Below are positions 17,901-25,168 of a DNA stretch of 64,000 nt, piece after piece. Under the pieces are notes generated by a model. The model was not told where the DNA came from. It saw nothing but the letters and a program-made list of their open reading frames with translations, and made no database searches. Position 1 is the stretch's first letter. The number at the start of each line of letters is the position of its first letter. The stretch spans positions 62,001 to 126,000 of the forward strand of contig NZ_JBFAZP010000012.1 in NCBI RefSeq assembly GCF_040681875.1, given 5' to 3'. The translations under genes were made by a program, and so were the position numbers. Source of the DNA: Longispora sp040681875 (GTDB lineage Bacteria; Actinomycetota; Actinomycetes; Mycobacteriales; Micromonosporaceae).

Positions 17901-18025
17901 GGGACCAGGCGGCCGGCGTCCAGGAGGAGGAGCGCCAGGAGGGCACGCACCCGGGGGCCGCCGACGGGGACCGGGGTGCCGTCCGCGAGCCGGGCCTCGA
18001 CGGGCCCCAGGATGCTGAAGATCAT
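14906..18025 (-). CDS. SARP-type regulator with NB-ARC ATPase and TPR-like region (AfsR-like)
   Basis: The 1039-residue regulator has an OmpR-like winged helix at residues 1-90 (FSILGPVEARL, SQVSRLRRGLG), then a bacterial transcriptional activation domain to about residue 240. A STAND/NB-ARC module follows with Walker A GPGGAGKTRLAI (about residue 290), Walker B SVLLILDNCEHVV and the GSPLAIELAAARL (GxP) motif. The C-terminal half is all-helical TPR-like repeats. Such proteins often activate secondary metabolism, but no biosynthetic cluster is in view. ATG at 18025 begins the conserved domain; the frame extends upstream without a good start. Confidence 0.92.
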   Translation of the reverse strand: MIFSILGPVEARLADGTPVPVGGPRVRALLALLLLDAGRLVPTERLVDGLYGEHPPAGAANALQSQVSRLRRGLGGADLVEFHPAGYRLAVDPEDVDAHRFERLARDGQRALAAGDHAGAGALFQEALDLWSGPALADVRDSPFAEGQAARLAEARAAVVEDRAEAGLALGGHRDAVPALRALVAEYPLRERPRGQLMRALSGSGRQAEALAVYEDARRLLADELGADPSPELAAVHVAVLRGEVSAAPQVRRGLPAQLTSFVGRAEELERIGALLGSTRLVTLTGPGGAGKTRLAIEAGGLGRGEVCFVDLAPLGDGGEVPQAVLAALGLREGGLLPSAGGPADPVERLVAALADRSVLLILDNCEHVVEHAARLAHRLLGACPGLRVLATSREPLGITGEALCPVRQLAAPPAGTPLERVLEFPAVRLFVDRAAAVRPDFALDGTTVDAVLRICAALDGSPLAIELAAARLRSLGVADIDARLDDRFRLLSRGSRTAAARHQTLRAVVEWSWDLLGDAERTLARRLTVFTGGLTLDAAAAVCGLPADEVDELLADLADKSLVEDAGGRYRMLDTIRVFCAERLVEAGEAERLRRAHAEYFLGLATTADPHLRGHDQLAWLARLAVEHPNCQAAVRWAVRADPTLALRLVAILSWDWWLRGLRGEAAPLAAEILAAVGTEPPADLHEEYVLCVVNAVSGGTVTPELVALLDRAQELMAGIDHTLRYPCTTVLWALSAGPHRTDIAAYDKQLDHEPWSLALYQVGLGYQHQFNGDLAASEPEFEAALAGFRTLGDRWGMANALDPLALFAEARGDHDRSIALMGEALELVEQLGALEDQADLFGRRGDSLLRSGDLAAAEADYERSAGLLRRAGAPEKLAGAHRRLGELARLRGDLPWARRLLETAVRECATVTWGGEMVRAEILTGLGRVTAAEGAVREARGVLRQALAVSLSHPNMMAVAGVADALAEVALLDGDPERAALLLGSVVALRGASLAGDPDAARVAAGAGAALGSAGFAAAHGRGAAMTREEVLHLLNE

Positions 18026-18200
18026 GAGGGCGATTCTCCCCCACGTACCCCCGGATGGTCCTGCCCGGAGGTTGCCGGAGGAGTCACGATCCGGCCCGCG
18101 TCCCCTCCGTCCGGGGCCGATGTCCGACCCGGTCCGTGTCGACTGGACCACGCGGGCGGCTTCCCTGCCCGCCGCTCATCTGTCGCGCCCGGCGGGCGGC

Positions 18201-18776
18201 TCAGGCCGCGTCGCGCAGGCTCGTCACGACCCGGGTCCGCAGGTCGTCGAGGGTGACCCCGGCGTCGGTGAGGATCCGCGCCGCCAGCCCCTGTTCCTCG
18301 CGCACCAGCCCGAGCAGCAGATGCTCCGACCCGATGGACCTGTGCCCGAGGTGGACGGCCTCCCGCAGCGACAGCTCCAGCACCTTCTTCGCCCGGGGCG
18401 TGAACCACCGGTGGCCGGTGTCCTTGCGGCGCAGGAACCCCCGCCGCCGCTCCGGCTCGGGCGCCCGGAGCGCCCCCGCCCCGAAGGTCTCCTCGACCCG
18501 GGCCCGGACCGCGTCCAGGTCGATCCCGATCTCGCGCAACGCGGCGGCGTCCTCGTCACCGAGCAGCCGGGGCGCGCCGAGCCGGCGGACCTCCGCCCGG
18601 ACCCGCTCCCGTTCGACCCCGACCGCGCCGAGCACCGTGTACGCGAGCCCGGCCTCCGGGTGCAGCATCGCCAGCAGCAGGTGCTCCGTGCCGACCCTGG
18701 GGGCGCCCAGCTCCTTCGCCTCCTGCTGGGACCGGATGACCGCCGCGCGGGCCTGGACTGTGAACCGTTCGAACAT
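18201..18776 (-). CDS. Clp N-domain protein without ATPase module
   Basis: The 191-residue protein contains two Clp-N repeats, as at the N-terminus of ClpC: MFERFTVQARAAVIRSQQEA with GTEHLLLAML (residues 1-70), and FTPRAKKVLELSLREAV with GSEHLLLGLVREEQG (residues about 115-190). It has no AAA+ domain, so it could act as an adaptor or decoy for ClpC, or in a regulatory role with the HTH gene upstream. The start is at 18776, with GGGAGG 5 bases upstream. The HTH gene ends 133 bp upstream on the same strand, and the pair may form one operon. Confidence 0.88.
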   Translation of the reverse strand: MFERFTVQARAAVIRSQQEAKELGAPRVGTEHLLLAMLHPEAGLAYTVLGAVGVERERVRAEVRRLGAPRLLGDEDAAALREIGIDLDAVRARVEETFGAGALRAPEPERRRGFLRRKDTGHRWFTPRAKKVLELSLREAVHLGHRSIGSEHLLLGLVREEQGLAARILTDAGVTLDDLRTRVVTSLRDAA

Positions 18777-18909
18777 CGTTCCTCCCGTTGGATCGTGAGC
18801 GGACATACGTCTCGCCAGCCGCCGATTCGTGAGCGATCGGTTTCGTAGGGGCCGCCCGTGGTTCCGCTTCCCACCCCAGGCACGGTGCCGAGCGGGCGAT
18901 GCCTGCGGC

Positions 18910-19143
18910 CTAGCCGGGTGGTCCCGGGGTCACCGGTCGGCCGGAGTGTTTCTTGTGCACCGCCTGCTTGCTCACCTCGAGCGCGTCGGCGATCTCCTGC
19001 CAGGACCAGCCCTGCCGCCGGGCGTTGTCCACCTGAAGGTTTTCCAGCGCCTCGGCGAGCCGGCGCAGGGCGAGCACGGCCTTGAGGCCGGCCCGGGCGT
19101 CCGCTCCGCTGGCTACCGTGGCGAGTTCCTTCGGCTCCGTCAT
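18910..19143 (-). CDS. Small HTH protein upstream of the Clp N-domain gene
   Basis: The 77-residue protein has a long amphipathic helix (GLKAVLALRRLAEALENLQVD) and then a helix-turn-helix, GWSWQEIADALEVSKQAVHK. The HTH closely resembles that of the ClpX-zinc-finger protein at 26055-26411 (W..I..AL.VS.Q). Two perfect palindromes, GTCAAC-N4-GTTGAC, lie 3 and 31 bases upstream of the ATG, so autoregulation is likely. The frame ends in a proline/glycine tail. The partner downstream is the Clp-N protein. Confidence 0.82.
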   Translation of the reverse strand: MTEPKELATVASGADARAGLKAVLALRRLAEALENLQVDNARRQGWSWQEIADALEVSKQAVHKKHSGRPVTPGPPG

Positions 19144-19145
19144 GC

Positions 19146-19189
19146 GTCAACTTTAGTTGACAACCAGGTCGCCGTCAACCTTAGTTGAC
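19146..19189 (-). promoter_or_regulatory. Two tandem palindromic operators upstream of the small HTH gene
   Basis: GTCAACTTTAGTTGAC (19146-19161) and GTCAACCTTAGTTGAC (19174-19189) are near-identical 16-bp sites, 28 bp apart. Each has perfect 6-bp arms. They sit directly before the ATG at 19143, where a bound repressor would block transcription. Confidence 0.8.
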
Positions 19190-19425
19190 AAGCCCTGCCG
19201 CCACGGCCGCGCCATGAGTGGGTCGCGCCGGGCCGTGGCCGTCGACGACTGGCCGCGCCACTGACGCTCGACCGGGATTCAGCACCCACTCCGGGGGCAC
19301 TCTTGGCACACCGTCCACTGCGGATATGCGCGGTCCGGGTCTGTTGTCGCCCGGTCTATCCGGAGCTGTGGAATCCGCGCTACCGTCGGAGAGCACCGCC
19401 CGTGGCGTCGGGAAGGCGGTCCGTG
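19190..19425. other. Intergenic spacer before the Prim-Pol gene
   Basis: There are about 235 bases between the HTH operators and the Prim-Pol start. I see no convincing small gene or hairpin here. The Prim-Pol frame is open from about 19303 but carries no domain sequence before 19426. Confidence 0.5.
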
Positions 19426-20691
19426 ATGAGCGATCGACAGACGTGGCCGGACCGGACAACCGGCGCCAGGCCGCCCGCCCCCGGTCCCGGCGGCGGTCCC
19501 GGGCGGCGACCCGGTCCCACCCTCGCCGAAGCCGCCGAGGAGTACGCGGCCGCCGGCTTCCCCGTCCTCCCCCTGCACACCCCGACCGGTCACGGCTGCT
19601 CCTGCCGCCGCCCCGACTGCTCCTCCCCGGGCAAACACCCCCGCCTCCCGCGCGGCCTGCACCAGGCGAGCACCGACCCGGCCCAGGTCCGGGCCTGGTG
19701 GCGCCGCTGGCCGGACGCGAACATCGGCCTGCGCACCGGTACCCTCGCCGATGTCTGCGACATCGACAGACCAGGACAGTTCACGGTGGTACTGGGCCTC
19801 CTCGCCGGCCATCCCCTCGGCCCCGTCGTCCGCACCGGCTCGGGCGGCTGGCACCTGTGGTGGGCGGGCACGGGCCGGGGCAACCGGGTCAGGCTCCTCG
19901 ACGGGGTGGACTGGCGCGGCGTAGGCGGCTACGTGGTCGCCCCGCCGTCCCGGCACTCGTCCGGCCATCTCTACGAGTGGCTCCGCCCCCTGGAACTCCC
20001 CCTGCCGCCCTGCCCGCCGCGCCTGCTCCGCCTGGCCTCGTCCCCCCGCCGCAACCCGGCCCAGTCCAGCCCCACCGGGCCGGACAGTTCCGCCCCAGGC
20101 GGCTCAACCCTCGCCCGACCAGCCCCGGGCACCTCAGCCACGGGCACCTCAGAACCGGCCGCCTCAAGGGCAGGCACCTCAGGACCAGCCGCCTCAGGAC
20201 CGGCCGCCTCAGGACCGGCAGCCTCAGGACAGGGCACCTCAGGACAGGGCACCTCTGGGCCGCCGCCAATGGCCGTGGAAGACCCGAACGGTCCGCCACA
20301 GGACCCTCGGGGCGACCCACCCCGCTCCGCCGACACAGCACCCGGAACCTCGCGCACTCCCCAGGCCCCCGGCGTCTGGAGGACCGGAGGCACCCGCCGC
20401 GTGCCCCGTCCCCGGGATCCCGAGGCCACGGCCTGGGTCAGGGCCGCCGTCGAGGGCGAGGCCAGCCGGGTCGCCGCCGCCCAGCCCGGCGAACGCAACG
20501 ACACCCTGAACGTGGCGGCGTTCCGCCTGGGCCAGCTCGTCGGCGCGGACCTGCTCGACGCCCACACGGTCAGGACGGCGCTGACCACCGCCGCCCGGCA
20601 GTGCGGCCTGGGCAGCCACGAGACGGCCCGCACCATCCACTCGGGCCTCACCGCCGGCCAACTCCACCCGCGCGGCCCCACAGCGGCCTGA
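19426..20691 (+). CDS. Bifunctional primase/polymerase (Prim-Pol) N-terminal-domain protein
   Basis: The 421-residue protein has an archaeo-eukaryotic-primase-like Prim-Pol domain at residues about 30-190: LAEAAEEYAAAGFPVLPLH, a Cys cluster with HPRLPRG, DVCDIDRPG with the acidic pair, and RTGSGGWHLWWAG, then GGYVVAPPSRH. A Ser/Gly/Ala/Thr repeat linker (about 230-285) separates it from a C-terminal helical domain (AWVRAAVEGEASRVAAA, GERNDTLNVAAFRLGQLVG, ARTIHSGLTAG) seen in phage and ICE primases. GGAAGGCGG precedes ATG 19426. No helicase or integrase is nearby, so it may be a relic of an integrated element or a host repair enzyme. Confidence 0.85.
   Translation: MSDRQTWPDRTTGARPPAPGPGGGPGRRPGPTLAEAAEEYAAAGFPVLPLHTPTGHGCSCRRPDCSSPGKHPRLPRGLHQASTDPAQVRAWWRRWPDANIGLRTGTLADVCDIDRPGQFTVVLGLLAGHPLGPVVRTGSGGWHLWWAGTGRGNRVRLLDGVDWRGVGGYVVAPPSRHSSGHLYEWLRPLELPLPPCPPRLLRLASSPRRNPAQSSPTGPDSSAPGGSTLARPAPGTSATGTSEPAASRAGTSGPAASGPAASGPAASGQGTSGQGTSGPPPMAVEDPNGPPQDPRGDPPRSADTAPGTSRTPQAPGVWRTGGTRRVPRPRDPEATAWVRAAVEGEASRVAAAQPGERNDTLNVAAFRLGQLVGADLLDAHTVRTALTTAARQCGLGSHETARTIHSGLTAGQLHPRGPTAA
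20128..20260 (+). repeat. Degenerate 15-bp tandem repeat inside the Prim-Pol gene
   Basis: Units of the form GGCACCTCAGGACCA or GCCGCCTCAGGACCG repeat about eight times, encoding a (G/P)(T/A)(A/S)SG linker between the catalytic and helical domains. Copy number may vary between strains. Confidence 0.75.
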
Positions 20692-20837
20692 CCAGGTCAC
20701 ATCCAGCGCACCCCGGGTGACCGGTACCCGTCGTGGCGTCCTTGTTCTCTCCCGGGACGGGCGCGGGACGCCGACCGCTTGGCCCAGTCGACGTCCCGCC
20801 GCCCACTCCCCGGGCTACCCGAACAGCCCGGACCCGC

Positions 20838-23402
20838 CTACCAGCCCAGCGGGGTGATCTCCGCCGCTGACGTCCACGGCCCGCGTCCGCCGGCCTCCGT
20901 GAGCGCCCGCAGCCTGACGTACCGGGCCGTACCGGATGTGAGGGTCACCGTCTTGGCCGTCGCGTTGTCGGCGAACGTGCCCGTGCCCACGACGGTCCAC
21001 GTGCTGCCGTTCGCACTCGTGGCGACCTCGTACTGCCCGATCCGGCCGTTGGCGCCCCCGTCCTGGCGGGGCACATACGTCAGCCCCGTGACCGTGCGGC
21101 TGGACCCTAGGTCGAGCTGCAACTCGTGCGGCAGTGGCGCGTTGCCCGCCGACCACGCCGTGTGCCACATCGTCGCCGGGTTGCCGTCGACCGCGTTGGC
21201 CGCCGCCCCGTTCTCGCCGGCCGTCTCCTGGCTGTCGAACGAACGCACGGTTCTGGGCAGGGGCCCGGATCCGGTGCCCGTACCGCCCATCGCGGGATCG
21301 CTGGTGCTCTGCGCCCCGTTCTCCATGTGACCGGCGAAGCGGCGGGTGAACCCGTCTGTGGTGTTCGCGGTCGCGGTGAGGTCGTACCAGTGCGCGGCGG
21401 CGGCCACGGTCCACGAGTCGGTGACCGTCGCGCCCGGGTTGACGGTGTAGGACCACGGCCCGTCCGTCCGGTACCGGTTCGCGCGCACCGTCACCACGCA
21501 CGCCTTGGTGCCGCTGTTCCTCATGTCCAGGTACACCCTGCCCTCGGCGGGTACGTGGCGCAGGGTCACCTCCGGGTTGGCGTTCCCGCTGGTGGTGGCC
21601 GTGACCCGGTTGCCGGCGAATCGGCGCAGGAACCCGTTCGGCCCGTAGGCGGTCAGGTCGTACGCGCCCGTGGGCGTACCCCCGGAGAAGGTGTCCGTCA
21701 GGGCCTTGCCGGCCTCGACGGTGTAGCGCCACGGCCCGTCGGTGCGGAACGCGTTGGCGTAGACGTAGAAGTGCGCTCCGGCGGCGCCGGTGTTCGCGAA
21801 GTCCAGGGCCACGCTGCCGCTGGTGACGCTGGCGGACACCCCGAGGACGTAGGGCAGCGGCCGGGCCGGCCGGGTGCCCGATTCCTGCGCGGGCAGGACC
21901 TGCGAGGCCGGCGGTGCCGGGTTCGTGTTGAGGGGGCCGGACGTCGGCACCGGGGTCGGCAGGTTCGGATAGCCCACCACGGCCGTCGCCAGGTCCAGGG
22001 TCGCGGTCAGGTCCCCGCACACAGCCCGCCGCCACGGGGAGATGTTCGGTTCGGCGATGCCGCTCCACTTCTCCAGGAACTGGAGCACGGAGGTGTGATC
22101 GAACACCTGGGAGCACACGTTCCCGCCCCGGCTCCACGGCGACACCACGATCATGGGAACCCGGATGCCGAGTCCGATCGGAGCGTTGTCGTCGTCGGCG
22201 ATCTCGTCCCCGATCGGCGCCGTGGACTTCCCATCGCTGCCGTCGCCCACCAGCGGGGGGACCGGCGGCGGGATGTGGTCGAAGAACCCGTCGTTCTCGT
22301 CGTAGTTGATGAAGACGACGGTCTTGTTCCACACCGTCGGGTTGGAGGCGACGGCGTCGAGCAACGTCTTGGTGAACTCGGCCCCCTGGTTGGGACCCCA
22401 GACGGGGTGCTCGGACTTCCTCTCCGGGGCGACGATCCACGAGACCGCGGGCAACCGGTCCGCCGCGACGTCGGCGGCGAACGCGGGCAGGACCTGGTCG
22501 GGGCGCTCGCGCCGCAGCGCCCGGTCGTAGAGGACGCGTTCCGTTGCGCTGAGGGTGTTCACGCCGGCTGCCAGGTCGGCCAGCATGGTGGCCTGTTTCG
22601 TCGCGGAGGCGGCGCGCAGCGCGTCGTAGAATGCCTCGACCTTGGAGTATCCCGTCCTGGACAGCGCCTTCTTCGCGACGTCCACGAAGGTCTTGAAGTA
22701 CTCGATCGGGTTGTCCGTGTAGTTGTCCCACTCCTGGTACACCCGCCACGACTTCCCCGCGGCCTGCAACCGCTCCGGGTAGGTGGTCCACGTGTACCCG
22801 GTGTGGTTGGCGTTGCCGTAGGGGGCGTTGCCGGTGGCCCGGACGGTCGTGCTGCCGGGCTCGTAGCCGACCTTCCCCGTCCACAGGAACGTGCGGTTCG
22901 GATTCGTCGCGCCCATCTCCGAGGAGTGGTAGGCGTCGCAGATGGTGAACGCGTCCGCCAGGGCGTAGTAGAAAGGCAGCGCCGCGCGGCTGTGCGTGGC
23001 CATGGTGCGCTTGCCCTTCTGCGCGATCCACGCGTCGTAGCGGCCCTTGTTCCACGCGTCGTGCCCGGTGTACCAGTCGTGCGCGGTGCCCTGCATGAAC
23101 TGGTCGCTCACCGGGTACGGCAGCACGTAGCCCGAGCCGTCGGGCTGGTGGAACACCGAGCGGCCGGTGGGCAGGGTGATCGCGGTCGGGTCGCCGAAAC
23201 CGCGTACCCCGCGCAGCGAACCGTAGTAGTGGTCGAAGGACCGGTTCTCCTGGGTCAGGATCACCACGTGCTGAATGACCTCCAGACCCCCGGTGGGGGC
23301 GGCCATGGCCATGGCCCGCTGGACGCTCTCGGGCAGCATCGCGAACGCGGCGGCGGCTCCGGCCGTGGCCGCTCCGGCGCGCAGGAAGGTACGCCTCTCC
23401 AT
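20838..23402 (-). CDS. Phosphocholine-specific phospholipase C with C-terminal F5/8 domain, Tat-exported
   Basis: The 854-residue secreted enzyme starts with a twin-arginine signal (MERRTFLRAGAATAGAAAAF). The phosphoesterase domain (residues about 40-490) shows VVILTQENRSFDHYYG, with the metal and nucleophile region typical of PlcN/PlcH, and VFINYDENDGFFDHIPPP. Two related beta domains (DUF756) follow (about 500-610 and 610-700), as in phosphocholine PLCs. The last 140 residues form an F5/8-type (discoidin) carbohydrate- or lipid-binding domain (NAVDGNPATMWHT, YVRLRALTEAGG), an uncommon addition. It hydrolyses phosphatidylcholine or sphingomyelin to phosphocholine outside the cell. It is 9 bp downstream of the HAD phosphatase. 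Confidence 0.9.
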   Translation of the reverse strand: MERRTFLRAGAATAGAAAAFAMLPESVQRAMAMAAPTGGLEVIQHVVILTQENRSFDHYYGSLRGVRGFGDPTAITLPTGRSVFHQPDGSGYVLPYPVSDQFMQGTAHDWYTGHDAWNKGRYDAWIAQKGKRTMATHSRAALPFYYALADAFTICDAYHSSEMGATNPNRTFLWTGKVGYEPGSTTVRATGNAPYGNANHTGYTWTTYPERLQAAGKSWRVYQEWDNYTDNPIEYFKTFVDVAKKALSRTGYSKVEAFYDALRAASATKQATMLADLAAGVNTLSATERVLYDRALRRERPDQVLPAFAADVAADRLPAVSWIVAPERKSEHPVWGPNQGAEFTKTLLDAVASNPTVWNKTVVFINYDENDGFFDHIPPPVPPLVGDGSDGKSTAPIGDEIADDDNAPIGLGIRVPMIVVSPWSRGGNVCSQVFDHTSVLQFLEKWSGIAEPNISPWRRAVCGDLTATLDLATAVVGYPNLPTPVPTSGPLNTNPAPPASQVLPAQESGTRPARPLPYVLGVSASVTSGSVALDFANTGAAGAHFYVYANAFRTDGPWRYTVEAGKALTDTFSGGTPTGAYDLTAYGPNGFLRRFAGNRVTATTSGNANPEVTLRHVPAEGRVYLDMRNSGTKACVVTVRANRYRTDGPWSYTVNPGATVTDSWTVAAAAHWYDLTATANTTDGFTRRFAGHMENGAQSTSDPAMGGTGTGSGPLPRTVRSFDSQETAGENGAAANAVDGNPATMWHTAWSAGNAPLPHELQLDLGSSRTVTGLTYVPRQDGGANGRIGQYEVATSANGSTWTVVGTGTFADNATAKTVTLTSGTARYVRLRALTEAGGRGPWTSAAEITPLGW

Positions 23403-23411
23403 CGGTACTCC

Positions 23412-24659
23412 TCAACTCACTCTGTCGGGCTGGTCAGGAATGACGGCGCCGTTGTCGTCCAGTACGGGGCCCGGGACGCCGAGAGTGTCGACGTAGCCGG
23501 TGGTGGAGCAGGGATACGCGGTCGGGCGGGCCAGCTTCGGCTCGATGAACATCGGATTGACGATCCAGCGCCCGTCGGCGTCCGCGTACGCCCGGCACAT
23601 CAGCTCGGCCTTGTTCCGGTTGACCACCAGGCGCAGGGCGGTCGCGTCCCGCACGAAGGTGACGTCGGTGTCGGAGTCGCCGGCCGCGAACACGTGGCTG
23701 TTCCGGTACTTCTGGAAGGCGCGCGGCCCGCGCACCCCGTGGATCTCCTGGTTGACGAAGCACCGCTTGCCATCGATGTAAGTGATGACATTCCTGGCGC
23801 CGCCACAGCTTCCGAGCTGGTACGTGAGCCTGCCGTGCCGGGTCTCGCCCCGGATCCCGATCACGTTGCCCGGGTTGATTCCGACGCCCCGCGCCCACAC
23901 CTCGACCACCGGCTGCGGCGACGCGGACACGATCCACACGTCGAACCCGGCGCGCCGCATGACCGTGATCAGGTCCCGCTGCTGGTCGTAGTACCGGACC
24001 CACCCGGTGACCTGGTGCGTCCCGACCGTCTGGGTGGCGCCGACGGCCGCGCCCAGGTTCTCGTCCCGGGCGGCGGCGGCGAACCCTCTGACCTCCCTTT
24101 CGGTGTACCCGGCGAGCAGCTGCGCCGCCCACGCGTACGACGGCTCCATCCGCCGGTGGTCGTACCCGTCGAAGGCCGTGGTTCCCGTGCTCGTCCTCCC
24201 GCTGCCGTAGACCGCGAGAATCTCGTCGGCGCAGGCGGTGTCCGCGCTGGTCCTCAGCGGCGTCCCGACGGCACCCGCACCACATGCCCCTCGGAGTGCC
24301 GCGACGGCGCCTACCGTCAGGAATGGACTAGTGCGGCTCCAATCACCCGGCTGGCGAACCTTGTCGTGCCGGAGCATCCAATAGGTCATGGCGTCCCCGA
24401 CGTCGTTCTTCACGACCGTGTTGTCCCAGTCGAACAGGGCGACGGGACGCCCGCCCCGACCGCACCGGCCGTAGGTGTCGACGAGGTCCTGGAGCCGGGC
24501 CCGGTTCGCCCCGTACCAGGCCAGGGTGGGGTCGAGGGTCGGGCAGTTCCGCCGGGGCCCCTCGGTGCCGGAGGGCTCGGCGGACGCCCCGGGGGCGAGC
24601 AGGCCCACCCCGGTGACAGCGGCCAACGCCAGGGCGACGAGCCAACGAGAAGCCTTCAA
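23412..24659 (-). CDS. Secreted HAD-family phosphatase, probable phosphorylcholine phosphatase
   Basis: The 415-residue protein has a Sec signal peptide (LVALALAAVTGVGLLAPGASA). HAD motifs: the nucleophile VALFDWDNTVVKND (DxDNT, like PchP of Pseudomonas), motif II VWIVSASPQPVVEVWA, and motif IV FAAGDSDTDVTFV. It starts at TTG (24659), with GGAGGTGG about 4 bases upstream. The PLC gene follows after 9 bp, so one transcript would release phosphocholine and then free choline and phosphate. The substrate is inferred from this pairing and the motif. Confidence 0.82.
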   Translation of the reverse strand: MKASRWLVALALAAVTGVGLLAPGASAEPSGTEGPRRNCPTLDPTLAWYGANRARLQDLVDTYGRCGRGGRPVALFDWDNTVVKNDVGDAMTYWMLRHDKVRQPGDWSRTSPFLTVGAVAALRGACGAGAVGTPLRTSADTACADEILAVYGSGRTSTGTTAFDGYDHRRMEPSYAWAAQLLAGYTEREVRGFAAAARDENLGAAVGATQTVGTHQVTGWVRYYDQQRDLITVMRRAGFDVWIVSASPQPVVEVWARGVGINPGNVIGIRGETRHGRLTYQLGSCGGARNVITYIDGKRCFVNQEIHGVRGPRAFQKYRNSHVFAAGDSDTDVTFVRDATALRLVVNRNKAELMCRAYADADGRWIVNPMFIEPKLARPTAYPCSTTGYVDTLGVPGPVLDDNGAVIPDQPDRVS

Positions 24660-24735
24660 TGGGCCACCTCCATACCAATTAGGTGAGCCCTTTCTAGCAG
24701 CGCCGAGGCCCCCAGGACAAGACGTATGCCCATCA

Positions 24736-24747
24736 GTGAATATTCAC
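24736..24747. promoter_or_regulatory. 12-bp perfect palindrome upstream of the HAD/PLC operon
   Basis: GTGAATATTCAC lies 77 bp upstream of the phosphatase start in an AT-richer patch (24720-24840). The 322-bp spacer 24660-24981 otherwise shows no gene. A phosphate- or choline-responsive regulator could bind here; no clear PHO-box direct repeat is seen. Confidence 0.45.
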
Positions 24748-24981
24748 GTTACTGCTCTGTCGAAGCTTGAAAACGACAGCTTCTTGCAGGATTGCCGAAA
24801 CGATTCACGGACAGAACCATTCGAACCGGACTCAATTCAACAACCGACCCGACGGGTACTCCGCGAGCCCCGCCAGCCCTTCGCCAGCTCACGGTCGGGG
24901 CACCCTCGACGGGGCAGCGGCCACCGCTCCGACGCGATAGATTGATGCGATTGTCAGCCCATTGATGGAGGCCTGTCGCAC

Positions 24982-25095
24982 ATGGGTATGTTGCAGCCGT
25001 GGCACATCGCAGTCGTCCTGTTCGGCCTCGTGGTGTGCCTCGCGGTCGTCGCCATCGCGTTCGCGGCCGGCCGCCTGTCCGGCAAGAGGAAGTAA
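24982..25095 (+). CDS. TatA-like single-helix micro-protein
   Basis: The 37-residue product begins MGMLQPWHIAVVLFGLVVCL, matching the start of actinobacterial TatA (LQPWHxxxxL...), but it stops after the membrane helix and the short basic tail GRLSGKRK. It lacks the amphipathic helix and acidic tail needed for a TatA pore. GGAGG lies 10 bases before the ATG. It may be a free-standing small membrane protein or a TatA interactor. The alpha/beta-hydrolase gene follows after 73 bp. Confidence 0.6.
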   Translation: MGMLQPWHIAVVLFGLVVCLAVVAIAFAAGRLSGKRK

Positions 25096-25168
25096 CCGCA
25101 CCGTCGTCCCTCTCGGCGGCCACGGTCACGGGACTTCGGCGTGGCTGACCCGGAGCTACCCTCGGCCG

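Noticed and set aside
14906..18025. A biosynthetic gene cluster around the SARP regulator
   Set aside because: No core biosynthetic enzymes (PKS, NRPS, terpene or RiPP) are seen within this window.
14897..18256. Very long plus-strand frame opposite the SARP gene
   Set aside because: It is antisense of the regulator, whose domains are intact on the minus strand.
20128..20260. Repeats in the Prim-Pol gene as a CRISPR array
   Set aside because: Units are 15 bp, contiguous, in frame and without spacers.
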